This document shows, in pieces, positions 9,771-19,547 of a stretch of 64,000 nucleotides of DNA. The position numbers and the translations under genes are program-made. The notes under the pieces are model-generated. The model ran no database searches and had not been told where the DNA came from. It saw nothing but the letters and a program-made list of their open reading frames with translations. The DNA is from Karstenula rhodostoma CBS 690.94. Its lineage: Eukaryota > Ascomycota > Dothideomycetes > Pleosporales > Didymosphaeriaceae. Numbering within the stretch: the stretch's first letter is position 1; each line of letters begins with the position of its first letter. Location of the stretch: positions 2,511,937 through 2,575,936 of the forward strand of contig MU001494.1 of assembly GCA_010093485.1 (NCBI GenBank), written 5' to 3'.

Positions 9771-12700
9771 ATGAATAATAGCAGCGAATGCCTTCTTTCT
9801 GCAGATGCTGCATTCGGTCCTTCCGTTCATGCGCCCTGCCGCGATGGCTTCGACTTCACATTCGCGTTTGAGCAGTACTTCTTCATAGTCGCGCCTTGCG
9901 TGGTTTTGTTGATCTTGACTATCCCAAGATTGTACTATTTGAGTCGCTTAAAACCCAAAGTGGATGATGGGAAAGTCCTCAAACAGGCAAAATTGGTAAG
10001 AGAATCTTGCCTCCGTCGCGCTTACTGCGGGGACTGACAGACGATGTGCAGGCTGTGATTCTTGCCTTATCGTGCCTTCAGTTAGCTACCTTGGTCCTCT
10101 GGGCAACTGACGCTCAACTAGGAGTTCGCATTCCACCATTGATAGGCTCAGCCTTTGCTCTCATCACAGTGCTTTTATTATATCCGTTATCGTACCTGGA
10201 GCACACTCGTGCCATCCGTCCTTCAGCACTTCTCAACATCTACTTGTTCGTCACTTTGTTCTTCGATGCTGCGGTACTGCGGACCCTATGGCTGATGCCA
10301 CCTTTCGCTTCATCGATTCGTGGGATTTACACGGCTTTGTTTGCCACCAAAGCCGCTTCAATGTTTTTAGAAGCGCAAGAGAAAACGAAATATGCTGATT
10401 TGAAGGAATGCAACCCCGAAGCCTTCAGTGGTATTTACAGCCAAGGGCTATTTTGGTGGCTGAACAAGCTCATTTGGGCGGGTACGAAGCATCTTTTGAG
10501 ACCAGCCGACTTGTATCCTGTCAGCTCAGACATGACCTCCGAGGCCCTTGGTTTGAATTTGTGGGATCAATGGAACTGCAGCAAGTTAACTATCCAACAT
10601 CAACTGCTATCGGCTGACAGGGTACAAGGCTCCAAGACTGGCAATCCAAAGCTATTCCGCGTGGTCTTCAGCGCTCTCAGATGGCAGGTTATGGCACCGA
10701 TCTTACCTAGATTGGCGCAAGTCGGATTCACCCTTTGCCAGCCACTTCTTCTACGTCGGCTTTTGAAGTATCTGACCGAAGATGAGCATAATCAAAAAAT
10801 TGGTTATGGACTCATTGGAGCGTATGGGGTTGTCTACATTGGGATGGCTGTATGTCCCCGGCATTTATTTATAGGCTAGCCTTTGCTTACGATCTCTAGA
10901 TCACTAATGCTCTTTACTGGCATCATCAACTTCGGTTTCTCGTCATGCTACGGGGATCCCTGGTCACGACTGTCTTCAAGAAAGCTACCGATCTGAGTCT
11001 AGGACAGTTCGATCCTGCAGAGTCGGTCACATTGATGAGCACAGATGTGGAGAGAGTTAGCAGAGGCTTGCTAGATATGCACGAGCTTTGGGCTAACATG
11101 GTTCAAGTTGCTATTGCAACATGGCTGATCAAAGTTGAACTTGGCGTAGCAGCCGTCGCTCCTGTTGCAGTTGCCTTAGGTAAAGAGGTTTCTTTCAATC
11201 GGCGCTCGGCGTCTACTGACAGGTGAAAAGTCACTTTAGGAGTCTCGATGTGGCTTGCAAGTTTCACAACAGCGTTCCAGATGGCGTGGCTAGCGAAGAT
11301 ACAGGAACGGATTGGACTTGCTTCCTCAGTACTTTCGTCCATGAAGATCATCAAAATTATAGGCCTGTCTACTAGAGTGGGCATGAAACTCGAGCAAGCT
11401 AGAATCAACGAAATGCGAGTCGCAGGAAAATTCCGACTGATCAGTGTTCTGTCGGCTAGTATAGGTTCGTGTACTATACGAGTCCCTTCCTCCAACCAAT
11501 ACTGACTATAGCTTAGCCAACGTGCCTATGCTAATATCGCCTGTCGTCACGTTCGTAATCTTCATCGCTACTGAAAAGGCACATCATACTATGCTCGATC
11601 CATCCAAGCTCTTCACGTCACTCTCTCTTCTCATCCTGCTTTCGGAGCCTCTCTTTGGGCTGTTCGCCGGGTTCATTGGCTTGATGTCAGCCATCGGATG
11701 CTTCGACCGTATTGAGAAGTATCTTATGACTCCGTCTCGAGCGGAGAACAGAACTATAGCCATCTCAAGAGAAAGGGCTTTTATTGCTCCGAGAGAAGCT
11801 ACAACCAGCAAAGCGGCCGATGAAGCCCCTGAGGTGATGGATAATGCGATTGTACAGATTCGGAACGGAAATTTCGATTGGAAAGCAAATGTCGAGCCAA
11901 CAGTTCGGGATGTCAACATGACCGTAGTAAAAGGCCAATTCGTTGCTGTTGTTGGCCCTGTGGGAAGTGGAAAATCGACCCTCTTAAAAGCAATTCTTGG
12001 AGAGACTCCATACTGCGAGGGAGAAGTGCACATATCTAATCCCAGCATCGCATGGTGCGAACAAGAATCCTGGCTCATAGTAAGTTCTCTGTAACATGAT
12101 GCTTCTGGGAGACTGACAAGGTTTTCCGCTCAGAACGGTACAATACAACGAAACATTATTGGGTTCTCGAGCTTTGATGCCACTTTGTACACCGAAGTCA
12201 TTTGGTGCTGTGATCTCAACCCAGATCTGGCTATACTTCCGAAAGGTGATCAGACGAATATTGGTAGCAGAGGTTTGTCTCTGAGTGGTGGGCAAAGGCA
12301 GCGCATTGTAAGCGACTGGTAATCGAGGTTATGGGAGGTTTTTAGCTAATTCAATCAGGCCATTGCTCGAGCACTTTACTCCGGCAAAAATTTCTTTATA
12401 TTTGATGACATCTTCAGTCTGCTAGATATGAGCACACAGAACAAAATCTTCTCGAGGGTCCTTGGGCCCAATGGGCTGCTGCGGAAACGTGGAGCGACTA
12501 TGATACTAGCCACACATGCAGGTGCAGTAGAACTAGATTGATCGGAGATATATATTCTGACTGTGCAATTAGTGAGGTTTCTTCGCTACACAGACCAAAT
12601 CATCGCCCTGTCAGACAGTGGGACGATCTCGGAGCAAGGAACGCTCAACGAGCTCTCAAGAACAGAAGGCTACGTAGCTGCCAGTACGGCAGACATCTCT

Positions 12701-14879
12701 AGCGAGTCCTCTGCGGACACTGTATCGGAGGAGGATGACCCAAAAGTCGAACTCGCATCATCCGACGCAAATGCAGCCGCCGAAGCTGCTCCCCTCGATA
12801 AAGCTCGACAGATTGGTGATCTTAATGTGTATCGATACTACTTCTCTTTCTTAAGCTGGAAGACAGGAATCATGTTCCTGGTTTTGCAAGTTTGTTACGC
12901 TTTCCTCAGCACCTTCCCTAGTAAGTGGATCAACTGCTTAGAGCGATGGGATCTGACGGAGAGCAGCTGTTTGGTTAAAGTGGTGGACCGACGCGAATAA
13001 TCAGAGCACTGATCGAAAGAGTGCGTTCTACGTCGGAGTATACGCAGCTTTCCAAATTTCGGCTCTTTTTGCGTCAGCTTCTGTTACATGGTGGGTCTTA
13101 CTGCTACAGCTTCCATACCACATCATACTGATCACAATTGTCGCAGGTGGTCTTTCAACGTGATGGCGGTTCAGACTGGGCTAAAATTACATGATATTGT
13201 TGTTAAGACAGTCATTGCGTACGTATCTTGAGCTATGACGAGTATGCTCTAACCACTTGCAGTGCGCCTCTCACATTTTTCAGCACAACTGACAGTGGAA
13301 ATATTCTCACTCGGTATGCTCGATAAAATAATTTCTTCGAGACCTGAGGTAACATCGTACTAGTTTTAGCCAAGATTTTCAGCTACTGGACATGTCATTG
13401 CCGTTAGCCTTAATGGTAGTAGTGACTAGTAAGAATTACCCCTGAACTTGTGTTCGCACGCTGACCTTTGCAGATGCCCTCGTATGCATGGCCCAAATTG
13501 CTCTCATCGCCACGGCATCCGCTTGGATATGTCTCAGCTTCCCCTTCCTCTTCACAGTCTTCTACTTCGTGCAGAAATACTACCTTCGAACTTCACGCCA
13601 AATGCGACTCCTTGATATCGAAGAGAAGGCACCACTGTACACTCAGTTTGCGGAAACTCTTGATGGACTCGCTACTATACGAGCCTACTCCTGGACCCAT
13701 CCTACGATCGAGCATAGTAACAAGCTGGTCGATAGAAGCCAGAAGCCTTACTACCTGATGTACGCGATCCAAAGATGGCTCTCGCTCGTCTTAGACCTCA
13801 TCATAGCTGCACTAGCTATGATAGTCGTTGGTATTGCCGTGGCGCTCCGGGACACGATCTCGCCGGGCTTCACTGGTGTATCCCTCACACAGATCATATC
13901 GTTCACGTCGTACTTGAAACTGATGGTGATGTTCTGGACGCAGATGGAGACTTCGATCGGGGCAGTGGCCCGTATCAAGCAATTCGGCGAGCAGACGGCT
14001 AGCGAACACGATTCTGAGGCGCAGGATCCACCGCAAGACTGGCCTAATCGCGGAGAAGTTTCCATCGCTAATGTCACCGCACAATACGCACCGGACAAGG
14101 AAGCTACTGCGCTATCAAACGTAACGTTGACGATCAGACCAGGCGAGAAGATTGGAATCGTAGGCCGCACGGGCTCGGGGAAGTCGTCGCTTATTCTCAC
14201 GCTCTTCCGCATGCTGGATTTATCATCAGGAAGCATCACTATCGATGGCTTGGATATCTCGACACTCAAGCGGGAAGTCGTGCGACGCCAGATTGTCGGC
14301 ATCACCGAAGCTCCGTTCATCATGCGCGGCACTGTGAAGGAGAATCTTGACCCGTACGAGAAAACTGACGATCAAAGTCTTACTTCTGCATTGAGAAAAG
14401 TCGGAATGTGGGATGCGGTAAAGAATAATGGTGGACTAGAGTCTGATATTGAAGGTCTGAAACTCAGTGTTGGTCAACGACAGCTGTTCAACATAGCCGG
14501 AGCTTTGGTCAAGAATGCTAGGAAGGTTTTGATCCTGGATGAGGCTACCAGCAGGTATGTGTACCTTCGTGCCTGCGGTTCGACGTTTTGGCTGACTGGG
14601 TGTAGCATCGACGAGGAAACTGACAGGATTGTGCAACGCTCTATACGCGAAGAGTTTAAGAATCGTACGATCATCTACGTAGCGCATCGTCTCGATGCCA
14701 TCCTCGACTTTGATCGTGTAGCAGTCATGAACAAGGGGTCTCTCGTGGAGGTTGACGAGCCGAAGAAGCTTTTGGCAAGAGAATCTATGTTCAAGGCGCT
14801 TTATGATGCTAGTTCCAAGGGTAGTAAGCTTGCTAGTAAGGGAGATGGTGACGGCAGTGATGATATTGAGACGCTTTAG
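9771..14879 (+). CDS. ABCC-family (MRP-type) multidrug/conjugate transporter
   Basis: Full-length ABC exporter with fungal MRP-like topology: N-terminal extra membrane domain, TMD1, NBD1, TMD2, NBD2. Fourteen exons: 9771-9995, 10052-10849, 10900-11179, 11240-11464, 11517-12079, 12134-12307, 12359-12521, 12573-12920, 12967-13090, 13147-13218, 13263-13313, 13364-13428, 13474-14554, 14606-14879; 1480 residues. NBD1 has Walker A GPVGSGKST (about 655), signature LSGGQ (about 750) and Walker B FIFDDIF with Asp in place of the catalytic Glu, as in MRP NBD1. NBD2 has GRTGSGKSS (about 1260), LSVGQ and LILDEATS with the Glu present. TMD2 contains VWLKWWTDANN. It probably exports drugs or glutathione conjugates from plasma or vacuolar membranes. 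It is the last gene before the AT-rich island, but its frames are intact. Confidence 0.9.
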
Positions 14880-15038
14880 CGGGCGAAGAGCCGGACACGG
14901 TCAAACTTTCAGTTCTGTGATTAGCGTAAGGGTACTTAGACGCTATAATGGAATGCAAAAGAATTATTCAACATCGAACGCTACGGCAAACAGATGGCTG
15001 GAAGCAGCAAAAAAAATAAAATAGAAAGAGCAAAAGCT
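14880..15038. other. Terminator region of the ABC transporter
   Basis: A short A-rich stretch after the ABC transporter stop, with an A-run near 15010. It probably contains the poly(A) signals; no gene is seen. Confidence 0.4.
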
Positions 15039-15241
15039 GGGGCACGCCAGGAATCGAACCTAGGTCTCTCCGATGCGGGGAACTCCCCCAATGTAATCGA
15101 GGGTAGTGTTGAAGATAGTGTAGTGTCGAGAATGGAGTCGAATGCGGTGTCGTAGGCAGGGCAAGCGGCCTGCCCCAAAGGGGGTGTCGTAGGCGGCCTG
15201 CCCCGAAAGCTCGGAGCGTCTTACCACTGGACCACGTGCCC
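15039..15241 (-). tRNA. tRNA-like gene split by a ~130-nt insert (A)
   Basis: Read on the minus strand, the first 7 nt (GGGCACG, from 15241 down) pair perfectly with CGTGCCC at 15046-15040. A box-A-like TGGTCCAGTGG with a D arm follows. The 3' half has T arm CTAGG-TTCGATT-CCTGG (box B GGTTCGATTCC), a four-base variable loop, and the 3' side of an anticodon stem, CGGAG, pairing with CTCCG in the 5' half. The anticodon loop is replaced by about 130 nt containing a partial internal duplication of a GTAGGC-GGCCTGCCCC segment. I cannot place a U33 or assign an anticodon. It is either a tRNA gene with an unusually long intron, a disrupted tRNA gene, or a tRNA-derived repeat. Confidence 0.45.
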
Positions 15242-15347
15242 TATGTTGGTTGATGAAGGATATAGACGATAAACGGATATATATAGTAGGCCAGTTGTAG
15301 ATTGTGAGAGACTATGGCTGGCTAAGTGAAAGATAAGGCAGGCGGGG

Positions 15348-15439
15348 GAAGGCGCAGACAGTAAGTGAAAGAAGGCGCAGACAGTAAGTGAAAGAAGGCG
15401 CAGACAGAAAGTGAAGGAAGGCGCAGATAGTCAAGGTAG
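15348..15439 (+). repeat. 23-bp tandem repeat, four copies
   Basis: Four head-to-tail copies of a 23-bp unit beginning GAAGGCGCAGACAGTAAG start at 15348, 15371, 15394 and 15417. The first two are identical, the third has two changes and the fourth is more diverged. It sits between two tRNA-like structures. No coding role is apparent. Confidence 0.85.
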
Positions 15440-15483
15440 AAAAGTTCAGATGACGAGGGAGGAAACAACAGAAACGAAAAGCT

Positions 15484-15688
15484 TGACACGCCAGAAATTG
15501 TACCCAGCTCTCTCTACACAAATGAAGTGGCTCCTAGTCCCGCTATATAGGCACCTAAAAGCACCCCTAAGACACGGCCTCGGCTCGGTGTGTACTCTGC
15601 ATGGGGCATTATTAAATATACACACATCATCAGCGTTACGGGTGAGCTCGTACGGATTCGGAGCGCCTGACCACCAGGCTACGCGTCC
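15484..15688 (-). pseudogene. Decayed split tRNA-like structure (C)
   Basis: On the minus strand the 5' part starts GGACGCGTAGCCTGGTGG at 15688 and continues through an AGGCGCTCCG segment like that of structure A. The 3' part ends CTGGCGTGTCA at 15484. Six of seven acceptor positions can pair (one by G-U). The T arm is degenerate (GGTACAATTTC in place of GGTTCGATTCC). Total span is 205 nt, nearly the same as the 203 nt of structure A, but the inserts are not alike. It looks like a dead copy of a tRNA or tRNA-derived element. Confidence 0.3.
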
Positions 15689-16728
15689 GGTAAAGAGGAG
15701 ATTGGGAGATGGACTTGTATGGTACCCGCGGTCGTCACGCATATTGTTGCTGGATGAATCTGGTTGTAGGCTGTGAAAAAATCCAGCAAGACGAGTAATA
15801 ATTCGGAAGATGACTTTGTCTATGGAAGGCAGTTGCCGCACGTGTGCTATAAACCTTTGAAATGGCTGGCGTGCATTGCCTTTCCAAAACACGAAATTTT
15901 CGAGCTAGTTGTGCAAAAGAATGAGTTTAAAGCCCCCTGTAGGACTATCCATCAGCGCAAAGCAGTAGGTGTATAACCGCTCGGTGAGAGTCTAAGTCAC
16001 GTGTATGGTATAGCCCCCAGGCGCGTGAATATTGTCCTCTTGATTAGTATAGGTGCCTAACGTATATAAATCAATTCCCAATACGTATTAATAGCATGTC
16101 TGATTAATCAGGGATTTTCACAGACTAGCGTAATACGAAAACGAGTGGGTACTATGACGGTGCATTACAAATCAGATTCGCAAGCCCTCGAACAGTCGGT
16201 TCCTATAGCTACGGTATGATAGGAGCGTTGTATTTTCCTGCCGAACTATTCATGTACTAGTTGATTGAGAATCCCAAGCTATTATTGCATTCTTTTATGA
16301 AACAATTCTTTCGCACACACGCGCTAGAAATCAGGACAAGGTCCAGTCGTGAGCAAAAGCCGTATCAAGGCGCTCTTGTTTTACAAAGATGCAAAACTTT
16401 CCTAAGGACTGAGTAAGTTTTACCGTAAATGTGGGATAGAATGGTATCCTTTATATGAAAAGTGTAGGCAGGTCACCTAACTATAGTTTTTAGATTAGCG
16501 TATACTGCCCCCTTATAGGCGTATAGGTAAATTTTACAGTATATACTAAGGTAGTACTAAGACTTAATATATTATATAAGCTAAATTATCTATAATAAAT
16601 AAAATTACCTAAATAATTTCTAAATATATTTAATTATAATACTATATATATATTTATATAAATAAGTTCTAAATAAGTTTATATAATAATTACTAATATA
16701 TCTACTAAAAAGCTCCTTTACTATATAG

Positions 16729-16770
16729 GTAAATATATTCTAAATATATTCTAGTTCTAATATATAATAG
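16729..16770 (+). repeat. Intron-like repeat unit
   Basis: A 42-bp unit starts GTAAATATATTC, contains the AAATATATT core twice, then a TTCTAATAT branch-like motif, and ends AATAG. It matches the layout of the better units at 17.4-18.0 kb. Confidence 0.4.
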
Positions 16771-16842
16771 CTATTATATTAATAATATCTAGTCTTAGGT
16801 TACTTATCTAATAGCTTTAGCCCCCTTTTAATAAATATATAG

Positions 16843-16902
16843 GTATTTATATTTAAATATATTCTAGATATATTCTAAATATATTTAACTAATAATTTAA
16901 AG
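16843..16902 (+). repeat. Intron-like repeat unit
   Basis: A 60-bp unit starts GTATTTAT, has three 11-bp-spaced copies of an AAATATATTCT-like core, an AACTAATAA branch-like motif and an AAAG end. Confidence 0.35.
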
Positions 16903-17174
16903 AGAAAGTATATTATTAAGTATAGTAAGAATAAATATAGGGCTTATAGAGTAGGTTTAATATATTCTAAACTTATTTAAACCTTTTACTTATATAATAC
17001 TAAAGGGTATACTAGACCTATAATACCTATATTACCTATATAATTAAGATATATAGTTTTACTATTATAGATTTAGTTTAAATATATTCTAAATATATTT
17101 ACCTATTTTAATTACTAACTTTTTAAAGATAAATAAGGGATAACTAGAAAGATACTTTCTCCTCTAGATAAAAG

Positions 17175-17229
17175 GTAAATATATTCTTAATCTATTTTAA
17201 ATATATTTAACCTACTAATTTATATCTAG
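17175..17229 (+). repeat. Intron-like repeat unit
   Basis: A 55-bp unit with a GTAAAT start, an AAATATATT core, a perfect-looking CCTACTAATT branch motif and an ATCTAG end. Confidence 0.45.
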
Positions 17230-17277
17230 CCTATTATAATATTATAATAGTAGCTTATAATACTACTAATACTATAA

Positions 17278-17319
17278 GTTTAAATATATTTAAAATATAT
17301 TTAAGCTAATTTTTATTAG
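17278..17319 (+). repeat. Intron-like repeat unit
   Basis: A 42-bp unit with a GTTTAAATAT start, an AAGCTAAT branch-like motif and a TTATTAG end. The start is weaker as a splice donor than in other units. Confidence 0.3.
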
Positions 17320-17391
17320 ACTTCTACTAGGCCTATTACTCCCCCTTTTCTCTCTCTTCCCTCTTTCCCTCCCCTTCCTACCCCTAACTAG

Positions 17392-18024
17392 GTAAGCCCT
17401 TTAAATAGATTCTAAATATATTTATACTAATATACTTAGAATAATAATAAAAATAAAAAAGAAAAAAAAAAAAAAAAAAATAAAAAAGAGGAGAAGGAAG
17501 AGGCTACCTTTTTTCTTTCTACTTAAGTAAGTCCTTTAAATAGGTTCTAAATAAGTTAAGAATATATTTAAGCTAATATCTATAAGATAAGGATAAGAAT
17601 AAAGAAGATAAAAAGAAAAAAATAAAGATAAAAAAAAAGAAGAAAGAAAAGGCCTTTTCTCCTTCCTTTAATTTAGTAAATCTTTTAAATAGGTTTAGAA
17701 TATATTTATACTAATATCTATAGAATAAGGATAAAGAGGAGGAAGATAATAAAAAAAAAAAAAAAATAAAAAAAAAGACTACTTCTTTCCCCTCTATCTA
17801 GGTAAGTCCTTTAAATAGGTTCTAAATAGGTTAAGAATATATTTAAGCTAATATCTATAAAATAAGGATAAAGAGGAGAAAGATAATAAAGAAAATAATA
17901 AAAAGGAAGAGAAAGTAGAAAAAAAGAAAAAGGAAACCTTTTCTTCTCCCCTTAATAAGGTAAGTCTTTTAAATATATTCTTAACTTATTTTAAATATAT
18001 TTTAGTAAATACTAATATTTTTAG
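17392..18024 (+). repeat. Regular array of five intron-like units
   Basis: Five units lie at 17392-17439, 17527-17586, 17676-17723, 17802-17861 and 17960-18024. Spacing between starts is 135, 149, 126 and 158 bp. Each starts GTAAGC, GTAAGT or GTAAAT, continues with CCTTTAAATAGGTTCTAAAT or a close variant, has an ACTAATAT or GCTAATAT branch-like motif, and ends within about 15 nt at TAG or AAG (AA in the fourth, as if G was mutated to A). Between units lie 78-98 bp modules with a pyrimidine tract directly before the unit and a polypurine tract after it. A sixth unit begins GTAAGTTTAA at 18208 and is cut by the assembly gap. The arrangement looks like repeated exon-intron modules or a satellite. 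Confidence 0.6.
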
Positions 18025-18133
18025 CCCTTAATTAGAAACTAGAGGAAGAGAAGGAATAGAAAGGAGAAGAAGAGGACTACTATTACTATTACTACTACTA
18101 ATACTAATAGTAATAAGACTATTATTAAAATAA

Positions 18134-18180
18134 GTTTAAATAGGTTTAGAATATATTTAACCTATTATTAATATATTTAG
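18134..18180 (+). repeat. Intron-like repeat unit
   Basis: A 47-bp unit with a GTTTAAATAGGTTTAG start, an ATTATTAATAT branch-like motif and a TTTAG end. It is less complete than the units of the array. Confidence 0.3.
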
Positions 18181-18217
18181 GCCTCTACCCCCTTAACTAT
18201 TACTAAGGTAAGTTTAA

Positions 18218-18932
18218 NNNNNNNNNNNNNNNNNNNNNNNNNNNNNNNNNNNNNNNNNNNNNNNNNNNNNNNNNNNNNNNNNNNNNNNNNNNNNNNNNNN
18301 NNNNNNNNNNNNNNNNNNNNNNNNNNNNNNNNNNNNNNNNNNNNNNNNNNNNNNNNNNNNNNNNNNNNNNNNNNNNNNNNNNNNNNNNNNNNNNNNNNNN
18401 NNNNNNNNNNNNNNNNNNNNNNNNNNNNNNNNNNNNNNNNNNNNNNNNNNNNNNNNNNNNNNNNNNNNNNNNNNNNNNNNNNNNNNNNNNNNNNNNNNNN
18501 NNNNNNNNNNNNNNNNNNNNNNNNNNNNNNNNNNNNNNNNNNNNNNNNNNNNNNNNNNNNNNNNNNNNNNNNNNNNNNNNNNNNNNNNNNNNNNNNNNNN
18601 NNNNNNNNNNNNNNNNNNNNNNNNNNNNNNNNNNNNNNNNNNNNNNNNNNNNNNNNNNNNNNNNNNNNNNNNNNNNNNNNNNNNNNNNNNNNNNNNNNNN
18701 NNNNNNNNNNNNNNNNNNNNNNNNNNNNNNNNNNNNNNNNNNNNNNNNNNNNNNNNNNNNNNNNNNNNNNNNNNNNNNNNNNNNNNNNNNNNNNNNNNNN
18801 NNNNNNNNNNNNNNNNNNNNNNNNNNNNNNNNNNNNNNNNNNNNNNNNNNNNNNNNNNNNNNNNNNNNNNNNNNNNNNNNNNNNNNNNNNNNNNNNNNNN
18901 NNNNNNNNNNNNNNNNNNNNNNNNNNNNNNNN
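18218..18932. other. Assembly gap (715 N)
   Basis: A run of undetermined bases. It begins inside what looks like the sixth unit of the intron-like array, so the array may continue through it. Confidence 0.99.
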
Positions 18933-19498
18933 TAGTAGTATTTTTATAAAAAGGGTATACTTTATACTTATATTAAGTAATACTATCTAAACTACCCTAT
19001 TACCCCTAAAAAGACTAGCTAAGCTAGTTTTATTTAAATATTAAAGGCTATTATTTAGTATATCTAGTTTATAACTTTAAGCTTTAAAAATATCTATAGA
19101 GAGGGTAGCTATATAAGTATAGTTAAATATATTCTAAATATATTTAAACTAGTATAAACTATACTAGTTAAACCTATTTAAAATACTTCTAATAAATAAG
19201 ATATTAATTATTTTCCTATTTATTTAGTAACTCTAGAGGAATAGTATTAATAGGTATTCCTTTAACCTACTCTCTTTTACTTTACTAATTATATAAAACG
19301 CTAGGTAAAAGGAAAAGTAAGGAAGTATTACTTCTTTTTAAGAAGTAACTAATTATTCTAGCTAAATTTAAAAACCTACTAATAATTTCTTTTAGCCTTA
19401 AAGTTTCCTTCTATATATTTAGTATATAAAGAGAAGAACCTATCTATTTATTCCCTTTAAGGAAAATACTAGAGATAGTAATACTTTAAAATAGCTAA

Positions 19499-19547
19499 GT
19501 AAATATATTTAAAATATATTTAAGCTACCTAATATATCTATTTATAG
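19499..19547 (+). repeat. Intron-like repeat unit
   Basis: A 49-bp unit with a GTAAATATATTT start, an AAATATATTTAAGCTACC core, a CCTAATAT branch-like motif and a TTTATAG end. It is the best copy to the right of the gap. Confidence 0.4.

Larger units (their letters stand above)
15242..16440. other. Gene-poor transition into the AT island
   Basis: This stretch holds a 23-bp tandem repeat and a second tRNA-like structure, both listed separately, and otherwise ordinary-composition DNA that turns AT-rich after about 16,440. Short frames on both strands have no protein-like features. Confidence 0.5.
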
